The notes beneath the pieces were generated by a model. The model made no database searches. It worked only from the letters and a program-made list of their open reading frames with translations, and was not told the origin of the DNA. Position numbers and translations under genes: made by a program. From Acidimicrobiia bacterium (GTDB lineage Bacteria; Actinomycetota; Acidimicrobiia; Acidimicrobiales; UBA8592), in assembly GCA_030431575.1 (NCBI GenBank), contig JAUIIS010000007.1, positions 1 through 43,262 of the forward strand: a stretch of DNA of 43,262 bases, read 5' to 3'. Position 1 is the stretch's first letter. Each line of letters starts with the position of its first letter. Below, one piece after another: positions 33,118 to 41,885 of this stretch.

Positions 33118-33123
33118 AACTTA
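33118..33123 (-). promoter_or_regulatory. -10 element of the second FAH gene
   Basis: TAAGTT on the minus strand, exactly 6 nt before the ATG at 33111. The 143-nt divergent spacer to the amidase gene also holds CGTTTGGTACC and AAAACG elements that could be regulator sites, not resolved. Confidence 0.45.
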
Positions 33124-33254
33124 GTGCAAATCTAGATCGTTTGGTACCTAACTAAAACGAAGGTGTCTGTTCGCTTCACCCCTGCCAACCCGGCTGCCAG
33201 TGATGGCCTCAACACCAATCGTTGGGGCCGGGCAAAGTGACATACTCGTTGGCG

Positions 33255-34667
33255 ATGCCCGACGAGATTGTTTCCTCATCAGCGGTCGCACTCGCCACCG
33301 CCATATCCGCCAGCGAACTCTCGGTTGTCGACTGCGCCGCGGCCCACCTCGACCGTATCGAGGAAACCAACCCGGCCATAAACGCCATTGTCTCACCACG
33401 CAGCCGAGACGATGTCTTGGCTGAAGCCGCCGCCATGGACAGCCACGTGGCCTCCGGCGCAGAACTCGGCCCCCTGTACGGGCTACCCGTTGCGGTTAAA
33501 GACCTCGAAGACGTGGCGGGGCTCCCGACCCGCTCTGGTTCGACCGTAACCTCCAGCCACCCGGCTGCCGCCGACGGCCCCGTGGCGGCCAAGCTGCGTG
33601 CCGCGGGGGCACTCATCATTGGCAAGACCAACACGCCTGAATTCGGCACTGGCTCGCACACGTTCAACGACGTCTACGGCCTCACCCGCAACCCGTGGAA
33701 CCTCAATCGGTCTGCGGGCGGCAGCAGTGGCGGCGCCGCGGCAGCCCTAGCCGCCCGGATGGTCCCCGTGGCCGACGGCAGCGACTTCGGCGGCTCGCTG
33801 CGCAACCCGGCTGCCTTCTGCAACGTGGTTGGCATGCGCCCAACCATCGGCCGGGTCGCCGAGCCAAACGCGAGGTCCTCACACTTGATGCGCCTGGGCG
33901 TTCGCGGGCCCATGGGACGCAGCGTCGCCGACACAGCCCTGGTCCTGTCTGCCCTGGCTGGGCCTCACCCGCATGACCCACTGTCGCTCGGCGACGACCC
34001 GGCCACGTTTTCGGCCCCGCTCCCCCAGGTCACCACAGCCCGGTTGGCCTACGCAGGCGACCTCGGCATGTTTCGGTGCGAACCCCAAGTGCTCGAGCGC
34101 TGTCTCGAGACCGCCTCGCGCATCACCCAAGCTGGCGGCAGCCTTCATCATGCCCAGCCAGACCTCACCGAGGCCATGATGATTTTCCGAACGCTGCGAG
34201 GCTTGAGCTACCGAGACCTCGGCACCCGGCTCGGCGACCGCGTCTTGGAAACAAAACAGACCGTGCAGGAAAACGTCGCCTTTGGCAGGACGCTCGGCGC
34301 CGACGAGGTGATCGCGGCCGAGGTTGCTCGTGCCAACCTGTACCGCACCATGGCTCGGTTCTTCGACGACTACGACGTACTTGCCTTGCCAGCAGCACAG
34401 GTCGCCCCCTTCCCGGCGGAGTGGGAATACCCCACCAGTATCGACGGCGTGGACATGGTGGACTATCTGGATTGGATGACCACGTGTTGTGTCATCACCG
34501 CAACCGGTGGGCCTGCAATCTCTATCCCCGCCGGTTTCACCAACGAAGGTCTGCCTGTTGGGCTACAGCTCGTGGCTCGGCCCGGCGCGGACCGGCAGCT
34601 CCTCGAGATCGCCGCCGCGCTCGAGTCTCACGACCGCGCAAATCTTCCCCCGCTCACCTACCGTTAA
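33255..34667 (+). CDS. Amidase signature family amidase
   Basis: 470 aa amidase. The Ser-cisSer-Lys triad is visible: Lys82 in LPVAVKDLE, cis-Ser in AGGSSGGAAAAL near 156, and the nucleophile Ser in DGSDFGGSLRNPA. It hydrolyses a carboxamide, releasing ammonia; the substrate is not evident. It opposes the FAH/aldehyde dehydrogenase operon and is followed 6 nt later by a MarR gene. The start is placed at ATG 33255; GTG at 33237 or TTG at 33222 are in frame upstream. Confidence 0.88.
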   Translation: MPDEIVSSSAVALATAISASELSVVDCAAAHLDRIEETNPAINAIVSPRSRDDVLAEAAAMDSHVASGAELGPLYGLPVAVKDLEDVAGLPTRSGSTVTSSHPAAADGPVAAKLRAAGALIIGKTNTPEFGTGSHTFNDVYGLTRNPWNLNRSAGGSSGGAAAALAARMVPVADGSDFGGSLRNPAAFCNVVGMRPTIGRVAEPNARSSHLMRLGVRGPMGRSVADTALVLSALAGPHPHDPLSLGDDPATFSAPLPQVTTARLAYAGDLGMFRCEPQVLERCLETASRITQAGGSLHHAQPDLTEAMMIFRTLRGLSYRDLGTRLGDRVLETKQTVQENVAFGRTLGADEVIAAEVARANLYRTMARFFDDYDVLALPAAQVAPFPAEWEYPTSIDGVDMVDYLDWMTTCCVITATGGPAISIPAGFTNEGLPVGLQLVARPGADRQLLEIAAALESHDRANLPPLTYR

Positions 34668-34673
34668 CGTCCT

Positions 34674-35243
34674 ATGGGAACCACCCCCTCGTCGCCAGAT
34701 TCGACCGACCACGGCACACCAGCTTTGGCAATGAGCGCTGGACTCGACCAACCCGAGCACCAGCGACTACTGGCCGCGGAAGAAGATATCCAAGCACGGC
34801 TTGGCGATCATTCCATTGACTTTGTTTCCCTTGCAGCGGTCTCAAACATCTACCGGGCCGCGGCTGCGGTCCGCCGTCGAGCCGAGCGAGAAATTTTGGC
34901 GGAGGTCAACCTCTCGTGGGGTGGCTTCACCATCTTGTGGGTGCTCTGGGTCTGGGGCGAAATGGAGACTGCTCGGCTCGCAGGCGAATGCGACCTGGCT
35001 AAGGGCACGCTGACCGGCATGGTTTCTACTCTTGAAAAGCAAGGCCTCGTGGAACGTCAACGGGTCGAAGAAGACCGCCGGCGTGTCACGGTCACGCTCA
35101 CCAGCGACGGCCTCGCTCTCATCGAAGACGTGTTCCCGAGATTCAACCGGTACGAGGTCGCGGTGACCACCGGGCTTTCTCCTCAGGACAAACAAGAACT
35201 CGCCCGGCTGCTTCGCACGGTCACTACCAATGCAGGCTCTTAA
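34674..35243 (+). CDS. MarR family transcriptional regulator
   Basis: 189 aa winged-helix regulator. The recognition region is ARLAGECDLAKGTLTGMVST, and the wing contains VEEDRRRVTVTLT. A poorly conserved N-terminal extension of about 60 residues precedes the domain. It is 6 nt after the amidase and probably controls the divergent amidase and FAH/aldehyde dehydrogenase promoters. Its stop codon TAA is also the first three bases of the inverted repeat at 35241. Confidence 0.87.
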   Translation: MGTTPSSPDSTDHGTPALAMSAGLDQPEHQRLLAAEEDIQARLGDHSIDFVSLAAVSNIYRAAAAVRRRAEREILAEVNLSWGGFTILWVLWVWGEMETARLAGECDLAKGTLTGMVSTLEKQGLVERQRVEEDRRRVTVTLTSDGLALIEDVFPRFNRYEVAVTTGLSPQDKQELARLLRTVTTNAGS

Positions 35244-35406
35244 CAGGGTACTGAAAGACTCAATGCACCGATGTCGACGACCAGCCGCAACCACTCACGG
35301 CGTTCCGCAAACCTCAATTCCGTCACAAGGAGTATCGGTTTGCGCGCCTTGTGAGAGGAACGCCTGACCGCCGACCTCGGCACAGCAGTTCTTCAGCACC
35401 CTGTTA
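35241..35406. mobile_element. MITE-like palindromic element between convergent genes
   Basis: TAACAGGGTACTGAA (35241-35255) and its near-perfect reverse complement at 35392-35406 (14 of 15) bound a 166-bp element with no gene. Both ends carry TA, the target duplication of IS630/Tc1-type elements. Internal inverted repeats are GGCGTTCC/GGAACGCC, CGCAAACC/GGTTTGCG and TCACAAGG/CCTTGTGA. The TAA stop codons of both flanking genes are the first and last three bases. It could instead be a bidirectional terminator. Confidence 0.5.
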
Positions 35407-36573
35407 GGGGTCTGGTGTTGCTGCTTCAGCGCTGCGGTTCTGAAGTAGCTCAATGAGACCGGGGTCGTGCTCACCCAACGCAGGGATGGTAGAGCCAGGC
35501 ATTGGCGAGTCGCTGATGTTGAAGGGCGGCACATACACCTCGGCATCGCCAGTCGGCGTCTGCACTGCCATAAACCGGTCGCGGGCGCGAAGCTGCTCGT
35601 GGTCCCAAAGATCTTGTGCACCTCGAACCCAGGCGTAGGCCACTCGCCCACGCTTGAGACGATCAACCACTTCGTCGACAGGCAACGAAGCTAAGACGTC
35701 GGAGATGCATGCTTCAAGCTCATCTACGTTGGCGATTCGTTCGGGGTTCGACGCGAATCGCGGATCAGTGCCGAGGCTGGCATCGCCCAAAACGTGGGTA
35801 GCCATCGCCACCCACTCCGGGTCCGACTGCACCGCGATCAGGACCTGGCGCCCATCGACCAACCTAAAAAGTCCGTAGGGGGCAATCATGGCGTGACGAT
35901 GCCCGGCTCGGGTAGGTACGACTCCGGTGTGGGCGGCTGCGTAGGTTGGCGCTGCAGTCCACTCGGCCAAGGCCTCAAGCATGGAGACCTCGATGGAGGC
36001 CCCCTCGCCGGTCACTGAGCGCCGGTGCAACGCGGCCAAAATTGAGGTCAAGGCATACATTGCCGCCGAGATGTCCGCAACGCTGAAGCCCACTTTTGAC
36101 ATTTCCTCAGCAGATCCGGTGAGGGCCATGGCTCCGGCTTCCGCTTGAATCGCCAAGTCGTAGGCTTTGTCGTCGGTACGCGGCCCGCCGCCTCCATATC
36201 CCGAGATGTCACAGGCAATGAGTCCGGGCCACGTGGCCCGGAGCTGATCTGCGGAGATACCCGCTCGAAGCGCCGCTGCATGCGACAGGTTCTGGACGAA
36301 CACGTCGGCGCCGCCAATGAGGCGACGAAACAAGGCCGTGTCGTCTGGGTCTTTAAGGTCCAGCGCAATCGACTGTTTGCCCCGATTTGCCCAAACAAAG
36401 AACGCGGACTGGCCGCCTACCTTGGTGTCGTAGTGGCGAGCAAAGTCGCCGTCGCCTGGGCGCTCGACCTTCAAGACCGTTGCGCCGAGGTCGCTGAGTT
36501 GACGCGTGGCGAACGGTGCAGCAACCGCCTGTTCGAGGGCAACCACGGTGATGCCGGCGAGCGGTGCGCTCAT
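35404..36573 (-). CDS. CaiB/BaiF family CoA-transferase
   Basis: 389 aa class III CoA-transferase that moves CoA between acids. The family start PLAGITVVALEQAVAAPFAT, LGATVLKVERPG, the catalytic Asp in DKAYDLAIQAEAG (near 163) and the GEGASIEVSMLEAL segment are present. It is last in a seven-gene operon and overlaps the acyl-CoA dehydrogenase by 4 nt. Its likely role is to activate a carboxylic acid for dehydrogenation by the neighbouring enzyme. Confidence 0.9.
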   Translation of the reverse strand: MSAPLAGITVVALEQAVAAPFATRQLSDLGATVLKVERPGDGDFARHYDTKVGGQSAFFVWANRGKQSIALDLKDPDDTALFRRLIGGADVFVQNLSHAAALRAGISADQLRATWPGLIACDISGYGGGGPRTDDKAYDLAIQAEAGAMALTGSAEEMSKVGFSVADISAAMYALTSILAALHRRSVTGEGASIEVSMLEALAEWTAAPTYAAAHTGVVPTRAGHRHAMIAPYGLFRLVDGRQVLIAVQSDPEWVAMATHVLGDASLGTDPRFASNPERIANVDELEACISDVLASLPVDEVVDRLKRGRVAYAWVRGAQDLWDHEQLRARDRFMAVQTPTGDAEVYVPPFNISDSPMPGSTIPALGEHDPGLIELLQNRSAEAATPDP

Positions 36574-37787
36574 GGCTGTGATCTCTCCGCAATCTTTGTG
36601 AAGCCGTCTCGGCGTTGGGGAAGCTTCATGTCGAGAATACGCGAAGCCACGACGGTGCGCAGAATCTGGGCGGTGCCGCCACCGATGGTGAACATGCGTA
36701 CGTCGCGATACATACGTTCCAACGGATTCCGGCGCGAGTATCCAGCAGCGCCAAACATCTGAAGTGCGTCATTGACGACGCTTATGGACGCCTCGGCGGT
36801 AAAGATCTTTGCTTGTGCGGCCATGGCGGGGTCCGGGAACGGGCTGTTGTTGGGGCCACGAGAACAGGCAGCGCGGTAGGTAAGGGACCTGGCCGCTTCG
36901 AGCTTGACCGACATGTCGGCCAGCATCCATTGGAGACCTTGAAACTCCGCCACCGGCCTCCCGAACTGTTCGCGCTCCTTTACGAAGTCGAGCGCCAACT
37001 CGTATGCGCCGGTGGCGATCCCCAGTCCCACGGTGCCTGCACCGACGCGCTGCGCGTTGTAGGCGTTCATGAGATCGCCAAAGCCTCGCCCAAAACCAGA
37101 GGGCGGAAGGACCACCATGTCTTGTGGCACCACCATGTCCTCAAACAGAACCTCCATTTCGGGGATGCCCCGCAACCCCATGGTGGGTTCGCGCCGCCCG
37201 AAGCGCAGACCGGGTGTCTCGTCGCGAATGGCGAGGAAGCCGCCAATTCCTTCTTGGTTGCCTTCCTCGTCGAAGACACGCGCAAAGATGAGATGCAGCT
37301 TGGAGACGCCACCACCGGTGATCCAATGCTTTTTTCCGTTAATGACATAGTCAGTACCGCGGCGCTGCGCTTTGGTGGTCATCTCTGATGCGGCGCTGCC
37401 AGCATCAGGCTCGGTGATGCAGATCGCTGGCTTGTCGCCACTGAGCACAAGCTCTGCAGCCAGCTTGCGTTGTGCTTCAGTGCCGTATGCCAAGACAGCT
37501 GAGATGGCGCCCATGTTGGCTTCGACAGCGATGCGCCCGGTTACCCCACAGACCTTGGCCATCTCCTCGACCACAAGCACAGCGTCAAGGAAGCTGTGTC
37601 CCGGGCCACCGAGGTCGGTGGGCACGGTCATACCCGTAAATCCTGCTTCTTGGAGGGCGGCAACGTTTTCCCATGGGTACGCCTCGGTCTTGTCGACCTC
37701 GGCTGCGCGCGGGGCAATCACCTCGTTGGCCAACGCCCGCGCGCGGAGTTGGATGGTCTCTTGCTCAGCAGTCAATGACCACGACAT
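36570..37787 (-). CDS. Acyl-CoA dehydrogenase family protein (unusual active site)
   Basis: 405 aa flavoprotein with the acyl-CoA dehydrogenase fold. FAD/substrate signatures CITEPDAGSAASEM, KKHWITGGG and QFGRPVAEFQGLQWMLADM are clear. The C-terminal position where many family members have the catalytic Glu reads FTIGGGTAQILR (Gly), like isovaleryl-CoA-type enzymes. The alternative Glu position in helix G reads AYNAQRVGAGTVG, with Gln. So neither usual base is seen. AAGGAGAA precedes the ATG. It is between the TTC38-like and CoA-transferase genes. Confidence 0.88.
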   Translation of the reverse strand: MSWSLTAEQETIQLRARALANEVIAPRAAEVDKTEAYPWENVAALQEAGFTGMTVPTDLGGPGHSFLDAVLVVEEMAKVCGVTGRIAVEANMGAISAVLAYGTEAQRKLAAELVLSGDKPAICITEPDAGSAASEMTTKAQRRGTDYVINGKKHWITGGGVSKLHLIFARVFDEEGNQEGIGGFLAIRDETPGLRFGRREPTMGLRGIPEMEVLFEDMVVPQDMVVLPPSGFGRGFGDLMNAYNAQRVGAGTVGLGIATGAYELALDFVKEREQFGRPVAEFQGLQWMLADMSVKLEAARSLTYRAACSRGPNNSPFPDPAMAAQAKIFTAEASISVVNDALQMFGAAGYSRRNPLERMYRDVRMFTIGGGTAQILRTVVASRILDMKLPQRRDGFTKIAERSQP

Positions 37788-37816
37788 AGTGTTCTCCTTG
37801 GGTAGGCGCTGTTCGC

Positions 37817-39043
37817 TTATTCGACTTCAACGGCAACCTGTGACTGGGATGCCTGCCTTGTTAGTTCGATGATGTCGCGCTGGGCCACGCTTCCCCCGAC
37901 CCGATGCGTGTGCTCACCAAGCGCAACCATCGAGTCAAGGAATGCCTGGGGGTCGCCGTCTGCGTAGCGGCGGAGCGCACGTCCAAGAGGCCGGGAAACA
38001 AGGGCCATGGTCTCGACGTTCTCGGATCCGACAGCCCCAGCAGTTCCGACAGGGGCAGCTTGCGCCCATTCGGCTGCGCCAGGGTGCTTGGGTCGGCGGG
38101 CGAATGCCATTGCTGCATGCATGTCGAGGAACGCAGATGTGTGCCGGTTGCCAATCTCGGCCCATCGGTCAGCTACATCGTCCCAGCGGTTACCGACACT
38201 GTGGCCAGCCAGTTCGGTGCGCCATAGCAGTGAGGTCTGGTCGCAAAGCCGAAACGCAGTTGTTGCGCTAGGCATCCGCTCGTCGGCGATAGCCAGCACG
38301 GCATCGATATGGCCATCTGCAAGTCGACGCAAAGCCAGGTGCCACCACACATGCGTTGCTAGACCATCCTGGTTGGGCCAGGGATGTTCGGATTCTTCGA
38401 GGAGGGCGTAGAGAGCGGGGCTGTTGCTGGTGCTCTCATATACGTGTGCCAGCGCGTGGCGAGCCCACAGGTCTGCGGGGTCTGCGTTTAGCGCTTCTCG
38501 GCCGAGAGATTCAGCGTCGGCGTAGCGCCCCACCTCTTCTAGGGCGAAGGCCAGCTGCCCAGCGAGATAACTTGCACCTGCCTTGTCGCCCCAGGTTTCT
38601 GTGGCTGCCAGGCTGGCCGCAAGGCTGGCCTGGGCTCCGCCGGCATGCAGGTAGACGTCGTGCGCAAATCGGGTGGCGGCAAAGTCGGGCTGCTGCGCAG
38701 CAAGGCGGGCCCATTGGTCGGCTGCCTCGCTGAAGTCGCCGTTGCACAGCGCCTCTAGCGCGTGCACATGGCCTTGTTCGCGTTGCGAGGCTCGGTGGCT
38801 CCGATCGAGGGCGCGCTGGCGATCTTGATGCACTAACGCGTTGTTGAGCGGTGTCCCTCCCAACACGAGGTACGCAGCTACAAATACCGGACCCATGACA
38901 AAGCTGTTGTCGTGGGCATTGGCTTCTGCCAGGTCCGCGATGGGGTCGCCGACGAAGTGGACGAAGTTGCCCCAGGCCCGATCCCAAGCATCGATGGATG
39001 CCTGTGATCCAGCGAGCACCTGCCCCCATTTGTCAACAAGCAT
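37817..39043 (-). CDS. Tetratricopeptide repeat protein, TTC38-like
   Basis: 408 aa helical-repeat protein resembling the TTC38 family (conserved NFVHFVGDPIADL, THVWWHLALRRLADGH). It contains about eight helix pairs, including EALNADPADLWARHALAHVY. No signal peptide or membrane segment. TTC38 function is unknown; association with catabolic oxidoreductases suggests a scaffold or an uncharacterised enzyme. It lies 57 nt after the second P450 and 29 nt before the acyl-CoA dehydrogenase. No ribosome site is obvious upstream of the ATG. Confidence 0.8.
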   Translation of the reverse strand: MLVDKWGQVLAGSQASIDAWDRAWGNFVHFVGDPIADLAEANAHDNSFVMGPVFVAAYLVLGGTPLNNALVHQDRQRALDRSHRASQREQGHVHALEALCNGDFSEAADQWARLAAQQPDFAATRFAHDVYLHAGGAQASLAASLAATETWGDKAGASYLAGQLAFALEEVGRYADAESLGREALNADPADLWARHALAHVYESTSNSPALYALLEESEHPWPNQDGLATHVWWHLALRRLADGHIDAVLAIADERMPSATTAFRLCDQTSLLWRTELAGHSVGNRWDDVADRWAEIGNRHTSAFLDMHAAMAFARRPKHPGAAEWAQAAPVGTAGAVGSENVETMALVSRPLGRALRRYADGDPQAFLDSMVALGEHTHRVGGSVAQRDIIELTRQASQSQVAVEVE

Positions 39044-39100
39044 GTGCCGACCATTTCGTTGGCATGAGTTGGTTCGGTTCGACGAGAACGCTGCGCTGGT

Positions 39101-40345
39101 TCATCGCAAGGACACGGTTAGGTGTTCGATACCGTTCACGAAGTTGGAGTCCACGTACTCTGCTTCACCGACGTCTACGGACCAATCGCGACTCACGATT
39201 TCATCGAGAAGGGCCGAGAGCTCAAGACGTGCCAGTGATGCCCCCAGGCAAAAATGGGCGCCCCCACCCCCAAAAGCAACATTCGCAGGGGGCGTAGGGC
39301 GGCCGACATCGAACCGTTCCGCGTCGGCAAAGACGTCGCTGTCGAAGTTGGCGGCCGCGTACCACATGACCACCCGTTCGCCTTTGGCTACTGGCGTTCC
39401 GGCAAGAACAACGTCCCGGGTGGCAGTACGGCGGAAATACAAGATGGGTGACGAATACCGAATGACCTCCTCCACCGCAGAGTCAATGAGGGATCTGTCG
39501 CGTCGTACGCGATCGAACTCTTCGGGGAACCTTGCCAGGTGAAGCGCGAGGTGGCTCATGGAGGACCGCGTTGTTTCATTGCCAGCAAAGATCATGAGGC
39601 GGAAGAAGTTGGCGAACTCTTCGTCACTGAGACGCTCGCCATCGACTTCTGCTTCGATGAGTTTGGTGATCAGGTCGTCTTGGGGTTGTCGGCGTCGCTG
39701 TTCGCCGAGGCTGTGGGCGTACTCGTTGAGCGCGTGTGCTGCTGGGCTGTTGAACGGCAGCAGCCGAAGATCGGTGGTGTTCCCGTACGCGCCAGGGTCC
39801 AAGGGCTCGCTGCTTGTTCCCGCCACCAGGTGGTCAGAGAGCTCAATCATGTAATCGTGATCTTGTTCGGGCACGCCCAAAATGTCGCAGATCACACCAA
39901 TGGGGATCGGCTTGGCCACAGCGGCGACCCAATCACCGGCTCCAGCGGCCTCAAACGCATCGAGGCTGTCTCGCACCCGGTTGCGCACCGCTTCGGCGTA
40001 GGACTGCACGTGCCTTGGGGTGAAGGCTGCCGAGACCAGCCGCCGCAGGCGGGTGTGGACCGGCGGGTCCATATCGATCATCGAAGCTCGGGCGTCGAGG
40101 GCATCGGCATCGATGTCATAGATTTGGATGTGGCCAACAGCAGACGAGAAGGTCTCTGGATCTCGGCTGACTTCAACCACGTCGCGATGCCGGCTGACCG
40201 ACCAGAAGCCATCGGAGATGTCGCCCCCAATCGCATTCCAGGTAAGCCCAGGGCGAGTGCGCAGCTCGGCAAATACGCCGTGCGGGATCCCGGCTGCATA
40301 GACCTGCGGGTCTGCGAGGTCGGTGGCGCCAACGGTGCGTTCCAT
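39101..40345 (-). CDS. Cytochrome P450
   Basis: 414 aa soluble P450. The heme loop is FGGGGAHFCLGASLA with Cys near residue 367; the I-helix is MIFAGNETTR and the ExxR motif is in EEVIRY. The glycine-rich heme loop and general layout resemble CYP125/CYP142-type actinobacterial P450s acting on steroid or terpenoid side chains, which is suggestive only. It is a paralogue of the P450 at 40600. It starts 3 nt after the ferredoxin stop, so the ferredoxin is probably its electron donor. Confidence 0.9.
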   Translation of the reverse strand: MERTVGATDLADPQVYAAGIPHGVFAELRTRPGLTWNAIGGDISDGFWSVSRHRDVVEVSRDPETFSSAVGHIQIYDIDADALDARASMIDMDPPVHTRLRRLVSAAFTPRHVQSYAEAVRNRVRDSLDAFEAAGAGDWVAAVAKPIPIGVICDILGVPEQDHDYMIELSDHLVAGTSSEPLDPGAYGNTTDLRLLPFNSPAAHALNEYAHSLGEQRRRQPQDDLITKLIEAEVDGERLSDEEFANFFRLMIFAGNETTRSSMSHLALHLARFPEEFDRVRRDRSLIDSAVEEVIRYSSPILYFRRTATRDVVLAGTPVAKGERVVMWYAAANFDSDVFADAERFDVGRPTPPANVAFGGGGAHFCLGASLARLELSALLDEIVSRDWSVDVGEAEYVDSNFVNGIEHLTVSLR

Positions 40346-40348
40346 AGC

Positions 40349-40603
40349 TCAGCTACTCGGTGTCGGTGAAGGCGGCGGGGCAATGGAGATTGCGCCGCTG
40401 GGACAGCGGTCAATGACCGTCACCGCTCTCGAGCGCGCTAACGATCCTTCTCCAATGATCACCGCTATGTCGGTGTCTTCGTCCAGGGCAAAGACGTTTG
40501 GCTCAAGCATCTCGCATTGACCCACCCCGATGCAGGTCTGCGCATCGACGACGACGAACACCTCGTCGGCAGCGTCGGCAGCTTGGGTTGGGTCGTCACT
40601 CAT
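40349..40603 (-). CDS. P450-associated ferredoxin, [3Fe-4S]-type
   Basis: 84 aa. Cysteines CIGVGQC and IDRCPSGAI match the single-cluster ferredoxins that serve actinobacterial P450s; the second ligand of a classical 4Fe-4S motif is Val here, implying a 3Fe-4S or modified cluster. An extra N-terminal acidic segment and Pro-rich tail flank the fold. It overlaps the upstream P450 stop by 4 nt and is 3 nt from the downstream P450. A ferredoxin reductase is not encoded here. Confidence 0.9.
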   Translation of the reverse strand: MSDDPTQAADAADEVFVVVDAQTCIGVGQCEMLEPNVFALDEDTDIAVIIGEGSLARSRAVTVIDRCPSGAISIAPPPSPTPSS

Positions 40604-41862
40604 GGCATCTCCAAGTCAAAGTCGACGGCTAGCACACCGTGCACAAAGTTGGACGGGGCACGCGTGGGTTCGCCCCGGGGCACGAGACGGTGACCTCGCT
40701 TGCGCATCTCGTCGAACAACACGCTGATCTCCATGCGAGCCAAGAACGCACCCAGACAGAAGTGGGGTCCTCCGCCGCCAAAGGCAAAGTGCACGTTGTC
40801 GGCACGGCCAATATCGAACGTGTACGGGTCGGTGAACACCGCCTCGTCCCGGTTGGCAGAGCAGTACCACATCACCACCTTGTCACCCTGGGCGATGTCG
40901 GTACCGGCAAGCTGGGTGTCACAGGCAGCGGTCCTGCGCATGTGCAGCACGGGTGTGGCCCAGCGGAGTATTTCGTCGGTAGCGGATTCAAGCAGCAACG
41001 GGTCCTCCAAGAGTCGCTGCCACTGATCTGGGTTGTCGCCATAGGCCATGGCACCGTGAGTGATGGCCGTCCGCGTGGTTTCGTTTCCGGCAAAGACAAG
41101 CACGTGGAAGAAGTTGCGGTACTCACTTGGCGACAAACGATCGCCATCTTCTTCGGCTTGGACGAGCAACGTCACCAAGTCGTCTCGGGGGTCAGCGCGT
41201 CGTTGCGCCCCGATCTTCTCCGCGTATTCGTACAAAGCATGGCTTGCCGGGCTGCCAAATGGCAGCAACCGAAGCGGCGTCGTGTTGCCGTAAGCATCGT
41301 CTGGTAGTGACGGACGGTCGCCCGTGCCTTCCACCAGGTAATTGGAAATCTCGACCAGAAAGTCCGAATCCTCAACCGGCACGCCAAGGATGGACAAGAT
41401 CACCCGGATCGGTAGTGGCGCCGCCACCAAGTCGACCCAGTCGCCGCCACCGCTGGCCTCAAAGTTGTCCAAGAGCTCCTTGGCGATTGAACGCGTGAGC
41501 TCTTCCCAAACCCGGATGTTGCGGGGCGTGAACGCCTTTGCTACCAGACGTCGCAGGCGCGTGTGGTCTGGGGCGTCGGTGTCGATGATTGAGCGTCGAG
41601 CTTCAAGGGCGTCGGCCTCGAGGTCCCAAAGGTTTGAATGGCCGATTCCTGACGAGAAGACTTCTGGAGTCTTCGATACCTCTTTGACATCGCCGTGACG
41701 AGTAACCGCCCAAAAGCCGTTGTCCTCGTAGGGGTGCCAGGTCAGCCCGGATGATGCGCGCATGACATCGAAGCGCTCATAGGGGATGCCTTGGAGATAA
41801 AGCGACGGACTGGTGACATCGAGCGTCGCGCTCGCTGCGGGCGTTTGGTTAGTGCTGGACAT
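40600..41862 (-). CDS. Cytochrome P450 (paralogue of 39101 P450)
   Basis: 420 aa soluble P450. The heme loop is FGGGGPHFCLGAFLA (Cys near 369), the I-helix is LVFAGNETTR and the ExxR motif is in DEILRW. RRSIIDTDAPDHTRLRRLV and FTPRNIRVWEEL parallel the next P450, so the pair arose by duplication. The start at 41862 (MSSTNQTP) has AAGGGGG upstream; a longer frame starts at 41889 near the preceding stop. It follows the glutamine-synthetase-like gene by 23 nt. Confidence 0.9.
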   Translation of the reverse strand: MSSTNQTPAASATLDVTSPSLYLQGIPYERFDVMRASSGLTWHPYEDNGFWAVTRHGDVKEVSKTPEVFSSGIGHSNLWDLEADALEARRSIIDTDAPDHTRLRRLVAKAFTPRNIRVWEELTRSIAKELLDNFEASGGGDWVDLVAAPLPIRVILSILGVPVEDSDFLVEISNYLVEGTGDRPSLPDDAYGNTTPLRLLPFGSPASHALYEYAEKIGAQRRADPRDDLVTLLVQAEEDGDRLSPSEYRNFFHVLVFAGNETTRTAITHGAMAYGDNPDQWQRLLEDPLLLESATDEILRWATPVLHMRRTAACDTQLAGTDIAQGDKVVMWYCSANRDEAVFTDPYTFDIGRADNVHFAFGGGGPHFCLGAFLARMEISVLFDEMRKRGHRLVPRGEPTRAPSNFVHGVLAVDFDLEMP

Positions 41863-41885
41863 GTGGGCCCCCTTTGGGCCAGGGC

